Shown here piece after piece: positions 1 to 8,837 of a stretch of 33,049 nt of DNA. Positions within the stretch are counted from its first letter, which is position 1. Each line of letters starts with the position of its first letter. Source of the DNA: Methanosarcinales archaeon (GTDB taxonomy: Archaea > Halobacteriota > Methanosarcinia > Methanosarcinales > Methanosarcinaceae); the NCBI GenBank assembly GCA_031260345.1, contig JAIRKA010000109.1:1-33049 (forward strand). Direction: 5' to 3'. Made by a program: the position numbers and the translations under genes. A model generated the notes under the pieces. The model worked only from the letters and a program-made list of their open reading frames with translations, did no database searches and had not been told where the DNA came from.

Positions 1-472
1 CCTGAACTTTATCAGAGGTGACAAACAGTCCGCCGGCATTTATTGCGGTTTGGCGGATGAGCGCGTCCACTTCGCCGAGCTTAGCGTCTTTAATCTGGGC
101 AAGCGTCGGTCGATTGCCTTCGTATTTGAGATGGATTTCTCCCGCTTCATCCATTTGTCTGAGAATGAGAAGTTCATCAATGCCGTAAACGCCCGTTTCC
201 CTTCTGCTGTCGGCCTGGTTTTCAAGTTCCGCCAAAACCGCTTCGGGAATGATAACCGTCAAAACATCGTTGAGAGCAGGCTTGTATCTGCCGCTGCGAA
301 TTGACTCGGATAAAGCGCCGTCAATGACCGCGCTTGTATCGCTGATAACCGCGTCAATGGAAAAGCGGCGCTTCGGGTCGTAATCAAATTCAAAATCGTC
401 GGCACTGATGTCAGCGGAGCGGAATTTTTTAGGAGAAGAATTATTTGAGGAATAAGTTTTTCGGGTAGTCAT
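1..472 (-). CDS. PIN-domain (PINc/VapC-type) ATPase, N-terminal part only; C-terminus lies beyond the window
   Basis: Not in the ORF track because it runs off the left edge. Reverse-strand reading from ATG at 472 stays open: MTTRKTYSSNNSSPKKFRSADISADDFEFDYDPKRRFSIDAVISDTSAVIDGALSESI...VIIPEAVLAELENQADSRRETGVYGIDELL...KLGEVDALIRQTAINAGGLFVTSDKVQ. The DTSAVIDG, E and D pattern is PIN-like and resembles archaeal PINc ATPases. Confidence 0.75.
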   Translation of the reverse strand, partial: MTTRKTYSSNNSSPKKFRSADISADDFEFDYDPKRRFSIDAVISDTSAVIDGALSESIRSGRYKPALNDVLTVIIPEAVLAELENQADSRRETGVYGIDELLILRQMDEAGEIHLKYEGNRPTLAQIKDAKLGEVDALIRQTAINAGGLFVTSDKVQ

Positions 473-574
473 AGTGAAAAGTAGGTTTTGGTTGTATAAT
501 AAATGTTTGAAATAAAAGAAAAAGAGAGAACGGTTGTCAGCCGTTCTGAATTGTGCTCATTTGTTGTTTACAGC

Positions 575-3259
575 TTATGCTGCTGTCAATACATAATTCG
601 CCCCTTGACTGAAAGTATAAGGAGTACCGGCGGCGAATGTACCATCAGCAGTCCCTGATACAGTCATTGAAAGCGTACCTGAATCAACAGTAAAGGTGCT
701 GCTGCTGCCGATGTCGATAACGCTGTTAAATGTACCATTTGTCCAGGTTCTTCCGTCATCAGTTCGTGTGATTGTAACTCCATTGGGAACAACAATCTGC
801 AATGCAGCGGCATTTAAAATGTAAACACTGTAAGTTGTTCCATTCGCTGTCGCGTTGAAAGCGATAACAGACGGAACAGGTGTATTTGTAGCGCCTCCGT
901 TTTCAATACCTGTGATAGGATTGGCTAATGTTGCAGTGACAACTGTTCCGGTTTCGGTTGCAGAGCTAAGAATACCCGAGTAAACAGATGTCTGATCAAC
1001 AACAACAGTATCGGGGAACGTAAATGTCATTGTTTGACCCGCAGCATCTATGGCAGGGATGTAGACGTAAATGGTGCCAGGGGTGTTCAAGTTCTGGTCA
1101 ACATAAATGCTTGCACCATTAAGCGTTGTTGCAACCGGCAGACCAAACGTTGCTGTCACATTGTAGATAATGCTCCTGGATGGGTTTACATCAAAGTAAA
1201 GCGGGTTTGATGCATTGTTGTTGGCGGGGTCGTCATTAAGCTCGATTCCATTGACTGTCATTACACTGAGGCTCTCACTGATGTATCCTGTATTGGGAAC
1301 AGTGGTGAAGTTCATGTCAGTGCCGACATCGACTGCCCATGATGAGCCCATCGTGTTGTCAACACCTGAAAACTGAACAGTGCCGTTAGGATCGACAGTC
1401 GGGTAGAAGTTGACAATTGTAGCAGCCAAAAGGAAAACATCGTAAGTGGTGCCGCCTGCTGTTGCTGTGAAGCTGATATTAGCCGGAAGAGGCGTGTTTG
1501 AAGCGCCCGCCAGATCAAAGTCGGTAACATCGATGTTGGGCTGCATTGCAACAGAAACAACCGACCCGCTGAATGTCGGTTCGGCAGAAATGATTGTTGT
1601 GTTGTATGTCGGATCGATTGAGTCGACAGTTGTCGGGAATGTCACAGTTAACGTCAAACCTGCAATGTCATCGGCCGGAACATAAATGTAGAGCGTTCCC
1701 GGGGGCTGAGCCGGATTTTTAAAACTGCTGTCAACTGATAAGTTCACTCCAAGAACCGATGCAGTTGCAGGCGGTTCTGCCGTCAATACATAGTCTGCCC
1801 CTTGGCTGAAGGTATAAGCAGTGCCGGCAGCGAATGTACTGTCAGGGACTCCTGATACGATCATTGAAAGTGTACCTGAGACAACAGTGAATGTGTTGCT
1901 TTGGCCAATCGGAATAACGCTGTTGAATGTACCGTTTGTCCAGGTTGCTCCGTCGTCACGTGTAATTGTAATTCCGTCAGGAACATCAATTTGAAGCGCC
2001 GCAGCGTTTAAAATGTAAACACTGTAAGTTGTTCCATTAGATGTCGCATTGAAGGCAATAACGGATGGAACAGGCGTATTTGCAGCGCCGCCATTTTCAA
2101 TTCCTGTAATAGGACTGGCTAATGTCGCAGTGACAACTGTTCCAGAGCCGCCCGCAGAAGCTACGATATTTGTGTTAACACTCGCACTATCAACTGTAAC
2201 GGTATTCGAGAAAGTAAATGTCATTGTTTGACCTGCGGCATCATTGGCAGGGATATAGACGTAAATGGTATCAGGCATGTTCAAATTTTGATCAACGTAA
2301 ATACCGGCACCATTACGTGTTGCCGTAACAACTTGGTCAAATGATGCTGTCACGTTGTAAATAACGCTCGCAGACGATGCAACATCAAAGAAAAGGGGGT
2401 TTGATGCGCCGTTGTTGGCAGGATCGCTGTTTAGTTCAGTTCCGCCGACCATTACACTGAGATTCATACTGACGTATCCTGTATCAGGAACGGTGGTGAA
2501 ATTTATGTCAGTGTTCATATCAACTGCCCATGATGAACTCATCGTGTTGTCAACACCTAAAAACTGGACAATGCCGTTCGGACCGACAGCCGGGTTAAAG
2601 TTGACAATAGAAGCAGCCAAAAGGTAAACATTGTAAGTGGTGCCGCCTGCCGTAGCTGTGAAACTGATAGTCGCATTTCCTTCCGGTACAGGCGTATAGT
2701 TAACGCCTCCCCACGCAAAGCTGGAATTATCGATGCCCGAGTCCATTACAACAGAGACAGTTGAGCCGCTGTTTGTCGGAACGGCAGAAATAATTGTCGT
2801 GTCGTATGTCGCAGAAATATTTGTGACAGTTGACAAGAATGTCAAGTTTAAAGTCTGTCCTGCGATTTGGTCAGCAGGAACATAAATGTAAATCGAATTG
2901 GAAGGCATAGCCGGGTTACTTAAACTACTGTCAACTGCTAAGTTCACGCCGAGGACTGTTGAAGTGTAGTTCGTAGCTGCAGGAGGAGTACTTCTGCCAC
3001 CGCCGCCTGTTGTTTGATTTGCATAAACCACATCAGGGAAAAGAGGAACATCTCGGCCCGTTGTGTTGTTAGAAACGTTCGATGAATTGTTGGTTGTATT
3101 GTTGGATGCATTTCCGGTACCGTTTCCAGTGCCGTTTCCAGTGCCGTTCGTAGTTGTGTTGTTGCTATTATTGTTTCCGAGACAGCCGGCTCCAATAATA
3201 CCGATAACAGCAAGAATAACAATAAAAATAATTAAATATTGTTTTTTTCTGTTTATCAT
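575..3259 (-). CDS. Large secreted repeat lipoprotein with Asn/Thr/Gly-rich linker and duplicated beta-rich modules
   Basis: 894 aa; N-terminal KKQYLIIFIVILAVIGIIGAGC lipobox; low-complexity NNNSNNTTTNGTGNGTGNGTGN linker; modules starting VLGVNLxVDSS and IYVDQNLNxPxTIYVYIPA each occur twice. Confidence 0.85.
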   Translation of the reverse strand: MINRKKQYLIIFIVILAVIGIIGAGCLGNNNSNNTTTNGTGNGTGNGTGNASNNTTNNSSNVSNNTTGRDVPLFPDVVYANQTTGGGGRSTPPAATNYTSTVLGVNLAVDSSLSNPAMPSNSIYIYVPADQIAGQTLNLTFLSTVTNISATYDTTIISAVPTNSGSTVSVVMDSGIDNSSFAWGGVNYTPVPEGNATISFTATAGGTTYNVYLLAASIVNFNPAVGPNGIVQFLGVDNTMSSSWAVDMNTDINFTTVPDTGYVSMNLSVMVGGTELNSDPANNGASNPLFFDVASSASVIYNVTASFDQVVTATRNGAGIYVDQNLNMPDTIYVYIPANDAAGQTMTFTFSNTVTVDSASVNTNIVASAGGSGTVVTATLASPITGIENGGAANTPVPSVIAFNATSNGTTYSVYILNAAALQIDVPDGITITRDDGATWTNGTFNSVIPIGQSNTFTVVSGTLSMIVSGVPDSTFAAGTAYTFSQGADYVLTAEPPATASVLGVNLSVDSSFKNPAQPPGTLYIYVPADDIAGLTLTVTFPTTVDSIDPTYNTTIISAEPTFSGSVVSVAMQPNIDVTDFDLAGASNTPLPANISFTATAGGTTYDVFLLAATIVNFYPTVDPNGTVQFSGVDNTMGSSWAVDVGTDMNFTTVPNTGYISESLSVMTVNGIELNDDPANNNASNPLYFDVNPSRSIIYNVTATFGLPVATTLNGASIYVDQNLNTPGTIYVYIPAIDAAGQTMTFTFPDTVVVDQTSVYSGILSSATETGTVVTATLANPITGIENGGATNTPVPSVIAFNATANGTTYSVYILNAAALQIVVPNGVTITRTDDGRTWTNGTFNSVIDIGSSSTFTVDSGTLSMTVSGTADGTFAAGTPYTFSQGANYVLTAA

Positions 3260-3605
3260 AGTTTAAGTCCCGCAAGGTCATTGTCATTTTATATAAAATA
3301 GAATTGTATAAAAATTAAATTGTTAGGTATTAAGAGCAATGCTCTTTAATACAACAATAAGAGATAGGCGGGAAACTAAATATATATATTTCTTTGAATA
3401 GTATTTTGAGTTCTGTAAAATATATACAACAGAGCATGTTTAATTTTCAAACTGGTTTATTATATCATTAATATAATTAAAATGTAATAATTAGTTTTAA
3501 AACGGATATTCTATGAAATAAAAAAAGTTATTGACAATTATTTAAATTTCTTCAGGATCAATTCATTAAGAGAGAAGAAAGGAAAGAGGGAAGAAAGGAA
3601 AATAC

Positions 3606-3648
3606 CTCGGAGCTGCGCTCCGAGTTTGACCGCTCCTTCGGACCGGTC
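3606..3648 (-). terminator. Double hairpin at the 3' end of hisI
   Basis: CTCGGAGC-TGC-GCTCCGAG (3606-3624) next to GACCGCTCC-TTC-GGACCGGTC (3628-3648, one mismatch). The second hairpin overlaps the hisI stop codon; pyrimidine-rich DNA follows on the minus strand. Confidence 0.6.
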
Positions 3649-4042
3649 AAAGATCAAAAACTTTTTCACCGACGTTTTTCCCATCAATCGTTCGATAGAA
3701 ACATGAACGATACCCGTTGTGGCAGGCGCCGCCCTCCTGATCAACTTCAAGAAGAAGACAATCGGCGTCACAATCATAATAAATTTGTTTGACATGCTGG
3801 AAATGACCGGAAGTTTCCCCCTTCTTCCATAATGATTGGCGGCTGCGGCTATAGTAATGCGCGATTTTTGTCCTCAGCGTCAGTTTCAAAGCTTCTTCGT
3901 TCATGTAAGCGAACATGAGAACTTCTTTGGATTCGGTTTCCTGAACAATGGCAGGGATCAGACCGTTTTCAAATTTTAATTCGAAAAGGTTGACAGTATT
4001 CGGTAAATTTGCCTTGCCGCATTTGCATTTTGATTTGTCCAT
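3647..4042 (-). CDS. hisI: Phosphoribosyl-AMP cyclohydrolase
   Basis: 131 aa with hallmark HisI motifs: [62 protein letters not shown]. Confidence 0.95.
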   Translation of the reverse strand: MDKSKCKCGKANLPNTVNLFELKFENGLIPAIVQETESKEVLMFAYMNEEALKLTLRTKIAHYYSRSRQSLWKKGETSGHFQHVKQIYYDCDADCLLLEVDQEGGACHNGYRSCFYRTIDGKNVGEKVFDL

Positions 4043-4119
4043 ACCTGAAAAGCCGCCTGATGAGTATATATAAGTTTCGTTTTTGAAAAAAAGAGAAGCG
4101 GCTTATAAAAGAACGGTTT

Positions 4120-4899
4120 ATGTCTGTCTGTGAAAGAACAATGGCTTCAAATTTCACAACAGGAATCCCCGAATTTGACCGCTTGACGGAAAATAAGATT
4201 GAAAACGGTTCGTTTCTTTTATTGACCGGAAACGACGATGAGGGGATAGCTTCTTTTTCGGCGGCGATTGAAAAATCAATAGGGAGGCCTGCCGAAAAGG
4301 AAGTTTCTGGAAAAAACGGCTGCGCATTTCTGAAAATAACGCCTGAAAACCGGGATTGTTGGAGAGGAATGTGTTTTGAAAACAAAAAACAGATACAAAT
4401 AAAAACAGCACAAACGGCAAATCAAGCCGCAAATCAAACAAAACAGGAAGCCTTCACTGAGAATGATTTGGAAATGATTATTTTCATTGAAAGTCTCAGC
4501 GAACTGTTCCAAAACGGAAACAGTAATGAAAGATACCCCGCTCAACAAGAAGAATGCCAAACAGTTTCCTTTGTTAAGGAAATTAAAACGGCCATAAACA
4601 CGCAAAATGCAAAACCCTTAAACACGGAACCAATAAATACCAAACCTCTTAGCTGTGAAGGCAGCCGGCAGCTTGTTATCGGATGCCTTCACGGTAGAAT
4701 TTTTTCAAAAAAAACTGAAGAAAGGCTGAAACATTTGGCCGACTCGGTCATCCGATTTCAAATCAAGGAAACCGGCGGAAAAATAGAGCGCCGAATATGG
4801 ATCATCAAATACAAAGGAGTCGATGCAAGCGGAAACATATTTAAATACACGATTGAACGCGGCAAAATTCAAATTGAAAATAAAAAAAGAATTTATTAA
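4120..4899 (+). CDS. Degenerate KaiC/RecA-like (RAD55-type) protein, probable non-canonical ATPase; the start may be ATG at 4141
   Basis: FTTGIPEFDRLTENKIENGSFLLLTGNDDEGIASF aligns by eye with the KaiC N-terminus but lacks GxxGxGK[ST]. Walker B-like DLEMIIFIESLSELF; C-terminal ADSVIRFQIKETGGKIERRIWIIKYKGVDASG. Confidence 0.6.
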   Translation: MSVCERTMASNFTTGIPEFDRLTENKIENGSFLLLTGNDDEGIASFSAAIEKSIGRPAEKEVSGKNGCAFLKITPENRDCWRGMCFENKKQIQIKTAQTANQAANQTKQEAFTENDLEMIIFIESLSELFQNGNSNERYPAQQEECQTVSFVKEIKTAINTQNAKPLNTEPINTKPLSCEGSRQLVIGCLHGRIFSKKTEERLKHLADSVIRFQIKETGGKIERRIWIIKYKGVDASGNIFKYTIERGKIQIENKKRIY

Positions 4900-4953
4900 G
4901 GAGATTCTCGTTCTTCTCTTTCACAGAGTTACTAAAAAAGAGAGGGAAACGAA

Positions 4954-6117
4954 ATGGAAAACATATTTAATTTGAAAGCAGACAATATCGTTATCCGAAA
5001 TCCGATTGCGCTGTCGGCAATGGCCGGCGTTACGGACGGAAAATTTGCCGAAACGTATGCGAAAAACGCGGGAATTGCTGTTCTCGGCTCTTATAATTTG
5101 GATGAAGAATCCGAAAAGGCGGGGGCGGAAGCTGCCGCTCGCGGACGAACGGAGTTTTTTGCGAGAGAGGATGTGAACAATGACGTATACATTCAAATCG
5201 AAAATGAAATTGATTACGTCAATTTGAAAATGCCGGAAACGGTTCCCGCCGTCAGTGTCAGAAGCGCATCCCTTACACCGCTTTTAAAAGCGGCCGAATT
5301 GATCAAAAGCAAAAACGCGATTATGGAACTTGATATTCACTGCAGACAGCCCGAATTTACGGAGCGCGGCTTGGGGCAGTCACTGTTAAAAGACACGCAG
5401 AAGCTTGCTGAAATGATTCAAAAAATAAAAGAAACGGGTGTTGTCCTGTCAGTCAAATTCAGAACAAATGTCGTTGACCCGAAAACGGCCGCGGAATTCT
5501 TCGATGCTGCCGGTGCTGATGTCATTCATGCCGACGCGATGATTGAAGGAAAAGGCGCTGACATTGAAGCCATCGCAAAGATCCGAAACGCAACTCGAAA
5601 ACTCGTCATCGCGAATAACTCCGTTGATGATTTCGACGCCGCGCTTGACTTTTTCTCAAGCGGCGCGGATATGGTCTCGGTCGCCCGCGCTGCGGCAGAT
5701 GATCCTGAATTCATCCCGCATCTTGTCAAAAAAATAACTGAGTATCAGCAGGAAACGGGCTGGTACAACACGCCAAAGCACGTCTGCAAGCGCGGCGATA
5801 ATCGCAGTCTTGCGTTTTGCTGTCCGCCTGTCAAATACTGCGGCCTGCTCAAAAAAATTGACGAGGTCGGTTTGACAAATGAAGAATTCGTTCAATTAAA
5901 GCAGGATGCCGTCAAAGGAACGCCGCTTGAAGGCGGTAAAGACACTTGTTTCGGAAGTTTAGTGTGGTGCTGCAAAGGAACGAAATCCTGCTTTTATCGC
6001 GATGAGGCGCTGTCAGACCTCGGAATTTCACAAGTTGACTATATGAAAATGAAAAGAGAGCTGTCCGAAAAAATATTGGACGCGATTGACGAAAAGAAAT
6101 CACGTGCTTCAAACTAA
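4954..6117 (+). CDS. Methanogenesis marker protein 9-like (Dus/TIM-barrel-like domain plus Cys-rich C-terminus)
   Basis: N-terminal dihydrouridine-synthase-like barrel (NPIALSAMAGVTDGKFAE, DVIHADAMIEGKGAD, ANNSVDDFDAALDFFSSGADMVSVARAA), then a Cys-rich tail (HVCKRGDNRSLAFCCPPVKYCGL, DTCFGSLVWCCKGTKSCFY). Confidence 0.75.
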   Translation: MENIFNLKADNIVIRNPIALSAMAGVTDGKFAETYAKNAGIAVLGSYNLDEESEKAGAEAAARGRTEFFAREDVNNDVYIQIENEIDYVNLKMPETVPAVSVRSASLTPLLKAAELIKSKNAIMELDIHCRQPEFTERGLGQSLLKDTQKLAEMIQKIKETGVVLSVKFRTNVVDPKTAAEFFDAAGADVIHADAMIEGKGADIEAIAKIRNATRKLVIANNSVDDFDAALDFFSSGADMVSVARAAADDPEFIPHLVKKITEYQQETGWYNTPKHVCKRGDNRSLAFCCPPVKYCGLLKKIDEVGLTNEEFVQLKQDAVKGTPLEGGKDTCFGSLVWCCKGTKSCFYRDEALSDLGISQVDYMKMKRELSEKILDAIDEKKSRASN

Positions 6118-6178
6118 AAACAAATTAAAGCAAATAAAGCAAACAAATTAAGAATAAACAAAAACAGGCGAATTAAAG

Positions 6179-7162
6179 ATGGTTCAAATTCCGTTCAGCG
6201 AAGAAATTGCCTCAGCTGCGGCTCTTTCAATGGTTCTGGAAGCGGCGTCTTACCCGAAGCCCGGAAACGTTCACAGACTGCAGGATTTTAAAGATACTTC
6301 GTTTGAGCATTTTTTAGCGTCGGCATTATCCGTTCAATCCGTTTTTATGAAAAGCGCCGAATCGTCTCCCGAAACGGGTCCGCCGGAATTCGGCCCGCTC
6401 TTTTATGAAGCCGTTTTTAAAAGCCAATTCATGCAAAGCGGCGGAAATACCCATTTCGGAACGCTGATTCTTCTTCTGCCGCTTTCAATTGCGGCAGGAT
6501 ACATTTGTTCAAATGATGAAAAATGTGAGCGAAATAAAAAAACAGGAAAGGCGGTCATTTTAAAAGCCGCCGAAATTTGCAGAACAACAACATCAAAAGA
6601 CGCCGTTTGTTTCTATAAAGCGTACAATACGCTTTCGGTTCCGGTTCAAAAAACAGAAAAGGGAGAAGCGGATTATGAGCTGGATTTGACAAATACCGCC
6701 GCGATAGAAAAAATAAGAATTGAAAATATTCCGCTTTTTGATTTAATGGCGATGGGTGCGAAAAGAGATATGATCGCCGCCGAATGGGTAAACGGATTTG
6801 AGAAATCCGAAAAATTTGCTCGAAAACTTCAAAAAAATAAAGCTTACTTTGAAGAAAATCCGAAGAAATGCTTCGGAAGCATCATGAACAGTGCTGTTGT
6901 ATACACATTTTTGGAATTGATGTCACTTTATCCGGACACATTCATTGCCGCAAAATACAATGAAGAAACCGCTTTGGAAGTTCAGAAAGAAGCCTCAAAA
7001 ATAATGAAAAAATTGAAGAAATCAAAAAATCTGAAAAAGATGATTCCCGAAATTCAAAAATTAGATGAAAAACTTCAAAAAGAGAGGATCAATCCGGGAT
7101 CGCTTGCGGACATCACTGCCGCCGGCATATTCATTTCAATTTTGGAAGGATTGAAGATTTAA
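6179..7162 (+). CDS. Triphosphoribosyl-dephospho-CoA synthase-like (CitG/MdcB family) protein
   Basis: ASAAALSMVLEAASYPKPGNVHRLQDFKDTSFEHFLASA and QSGGNTHFGTLILLLPLSIAAG match the CitG family pattern (KPGNV, NTxxGxILLLxPL). Confidence 0.8.
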   Translation: MVQIPFSEEIASAAALSMVLEAASYPKPGNVHRLQDFKDTSFEHFLASALSVQSVFMKSAESSPETGPPEFGPLFYEAVFKSQFMQSGGNTHFGTLILLLPLSIAAGYICSNDEKCERNKKTGKAVILKAAEICRTTTSKDAVCFYKAYNTLSVPVQKTEKGEADYELDLTNTAAIEKIRIENIPLFDLMAMGAKRDMIAAEWVNGFEKSEKFARKLQKNKAYFEENPKKCFGSIMNSAVVYTFLELMSLYPDTFIAAKYNEETALEVQKEASKIMKKLKKSKNLKKMIPEIQKLDEKLQKERINPGSLADITAAGIFISILEGLKI

Positions 7163-7186
7163 GGAAGCGAAAAGGAGCAAGCGCGC

Positions 7187-7894
7187 ATGAAAGAAACGGC
7201 TGAAAACTTAAAACAGATGACAAAATTCGGAATTTCAGAAGGCATTTCTGAAATGATTCTGACAACGAAAAATATTTCCGAATCCGCCGACTCCAAATCA
7301 GAAAAAACAGCGAATGCCGCGCCCTTCGGGGTTACCTGGAAAAACGACAGAATGTTTCTTCATTTGTTTAAAGGATCGGTGACGTACAAAAATTTGATGC
7401 GTGGTGATTATTTTGCCGCGAATCTGACAGATGACGCCGTTTTATTTGCGAAATCCGCATTTTATGATTTGGAAAATGAAGAATTTGATACGGCTGTTTA
7501 TGCCGCAGAAAATAAAGAAGAGGCCGGGAAAACTGACAAAAATCAAACGACGATTTCAATTCCGGTTTTGAAAAGCGCTGATCGCTTCATATTATTCAGA
7601 TGCTTGAAACGAATGGATGCGGCAGATTCCGTTATTATTGATATTGAGCCCGTTGACTTTTTTATTTTAAATCCCGAAAAAGAAGGATTTGTATTCAACC
7701 GGGGTTTTCACTCGGTGATTGAAGCCTGCATTCATTTAACACGCTATGAATTAACGAAAGATCCCGTTTATATCGATTACATTCGGCATCATCAGAGAAT
7801 TATTCAAAGATGCGGCAGGAAACGGGACAAACAAGGATTTGCGATTGTTAAAAGAAAATTAATGGAACTTGAAATCGCTGATCAGACAGAATAA
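7187..7894 (+). CDS. DUF447 family (FMN-binding split-barrel-like) protein
   Basis: SEGISEMILTTKN...APFGVTWKNDRMFLHLFKGSVTYKNLMRGDYFAANLTDDAVLFAKSAF; typical DUF447 pattern, directly after the CitG-like gene. Confidence 0.7.
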   Translation: MKETAENLKQMTKFGISEGISEMILTTKNISESADSKSEKTANAAPFGVTWKNDRMFLHLFKGSVTYKNLMRGDYFAANLTDDAVLFAKSAFYDLENEEFDTAVYAAENKEEAGKTDKNQTTISIPVLKSADRFILFRCLKRMDAADSVIIDIEPVDFFILNPEKEGFVFNRGFHSVIEACIHLTRYELTKDPVYIDYIRHHQRIIQRCGRKRDKQGFAIVKRKLMELEIADQTE

Positions 7895-7903
7895 GATTAA
7901 TTT

Positions 7904-8623
7904 TCAAAACCGCTTTTTGAAGAGCCGGACGTTTTTTGAGGATTTTTTTTGAATGATGTCAATAATTTCGCCGAGATGATTTAATTTATAATCGGGCTCG
8001 AAATAAAAATCGCGGTCATGGTCGTTGCGGTCGCCGTAAGCGGCGTACGCTGTTGTCATTCCGATTTTTTTCGCAGGCGCGATGTCGCGGCGGAGACTGT
8101 CACCGATATACATGGAGTCGGCGGCGTTTGCACCCGAGCGCTTCAAAGCGAACTCAAAGGCGCCGAGATCAGGTTTTTTCTTGCCGGACATGTCGTAAGT
8201 AATCACATCGTCAACAAGGCCGTCTAATTTAACGCGCTTCATTCGGCGGTAAGCGTTTTCGGTGTCGGCGTCTGTGATGATAATAAAAGAGCGTCCCATC
8301 TCTTTGACGGCTTCAATCGTTTCGCGGACACCGTCATAAAGTGCGACATGTTCAACTTTAACATCTTCATAAATACGGCAGCATTCTTCAAAAAGAGATT
8401 CGGAGAAAACGTATTTCTCTTTCAGATAATCTTCAATATTTTCCAAATGTTCAAATCCGTAAATGCCGCGCAGGAAATAAGACAGCATTTCAAGAGGTTC
8501 ACCTGCTCCGATTCTGTCAACAACGGCGGTGCAAGCCTCAACTTTGGCATGGACAAAATCAAAAAGCGTGTTGTCCATGTCCGAAAATATGTATTGAATT
8601 TCTTGTTTTTCAGGTTCTGTCAT
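7904..8623 (-). CDS. HAD-superfamily hydrolase
   Basis: SDMDNTLFDF (motif I), FIIITDADTENA (motif II), KKPDLGAFEFALKRSGANAADSMYIGDSLRRDI (motifs III/IV). Confidence 0.9.
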   Translation of the reverse strand: MTEPEKQEIQYIFSDMDNTLFDFVHAKVEACTAVVDRIGAGEPLEMLSYFLRGIYGFEHLENIEDYLKEKYVFSESLFEECCRIYEDVKVEHVALYDGVRETIEAVKEMGRSFIIITDADTENAYRRMKRVKLDGLVDDVITYDMSGKKKPDLGAFEFALKRSGANAADSMYIGDSLRRDIAPAKKIGMTTAYAAYGDRNDHDRDFYFEPDYKLNHLGEIIDIIQKKSSKNVRLFKKRF

Positions 8624-8837
8624 AAAATCCCTTAAAATGTGTATTAAAAAGGATTACCAATTAGATTAATAAACTTATCTCAGAATTGACCGCCTCACTC
8701 ACAATTTCTCATTGGTATGGGGAAGGAGGGTGTCAGCAGAAAGTCCTTTTCGTGACCGTTAGAGGCTGCCGCGCGCGGGCTGCTCCATCTTTCATTATTT
8801 GCACGAAAATTGAACCACGCTTTTATTCAAAAAAGAT

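Noticed and set aside
1446-3266. Several ORFs (60-92 aa) antisense to or in alternative frames of the 575-3259 lipoprotein gene
   Set aside because: Low-complexity repeat DNA keeps other frames open; no RBS or recognisable motifs.
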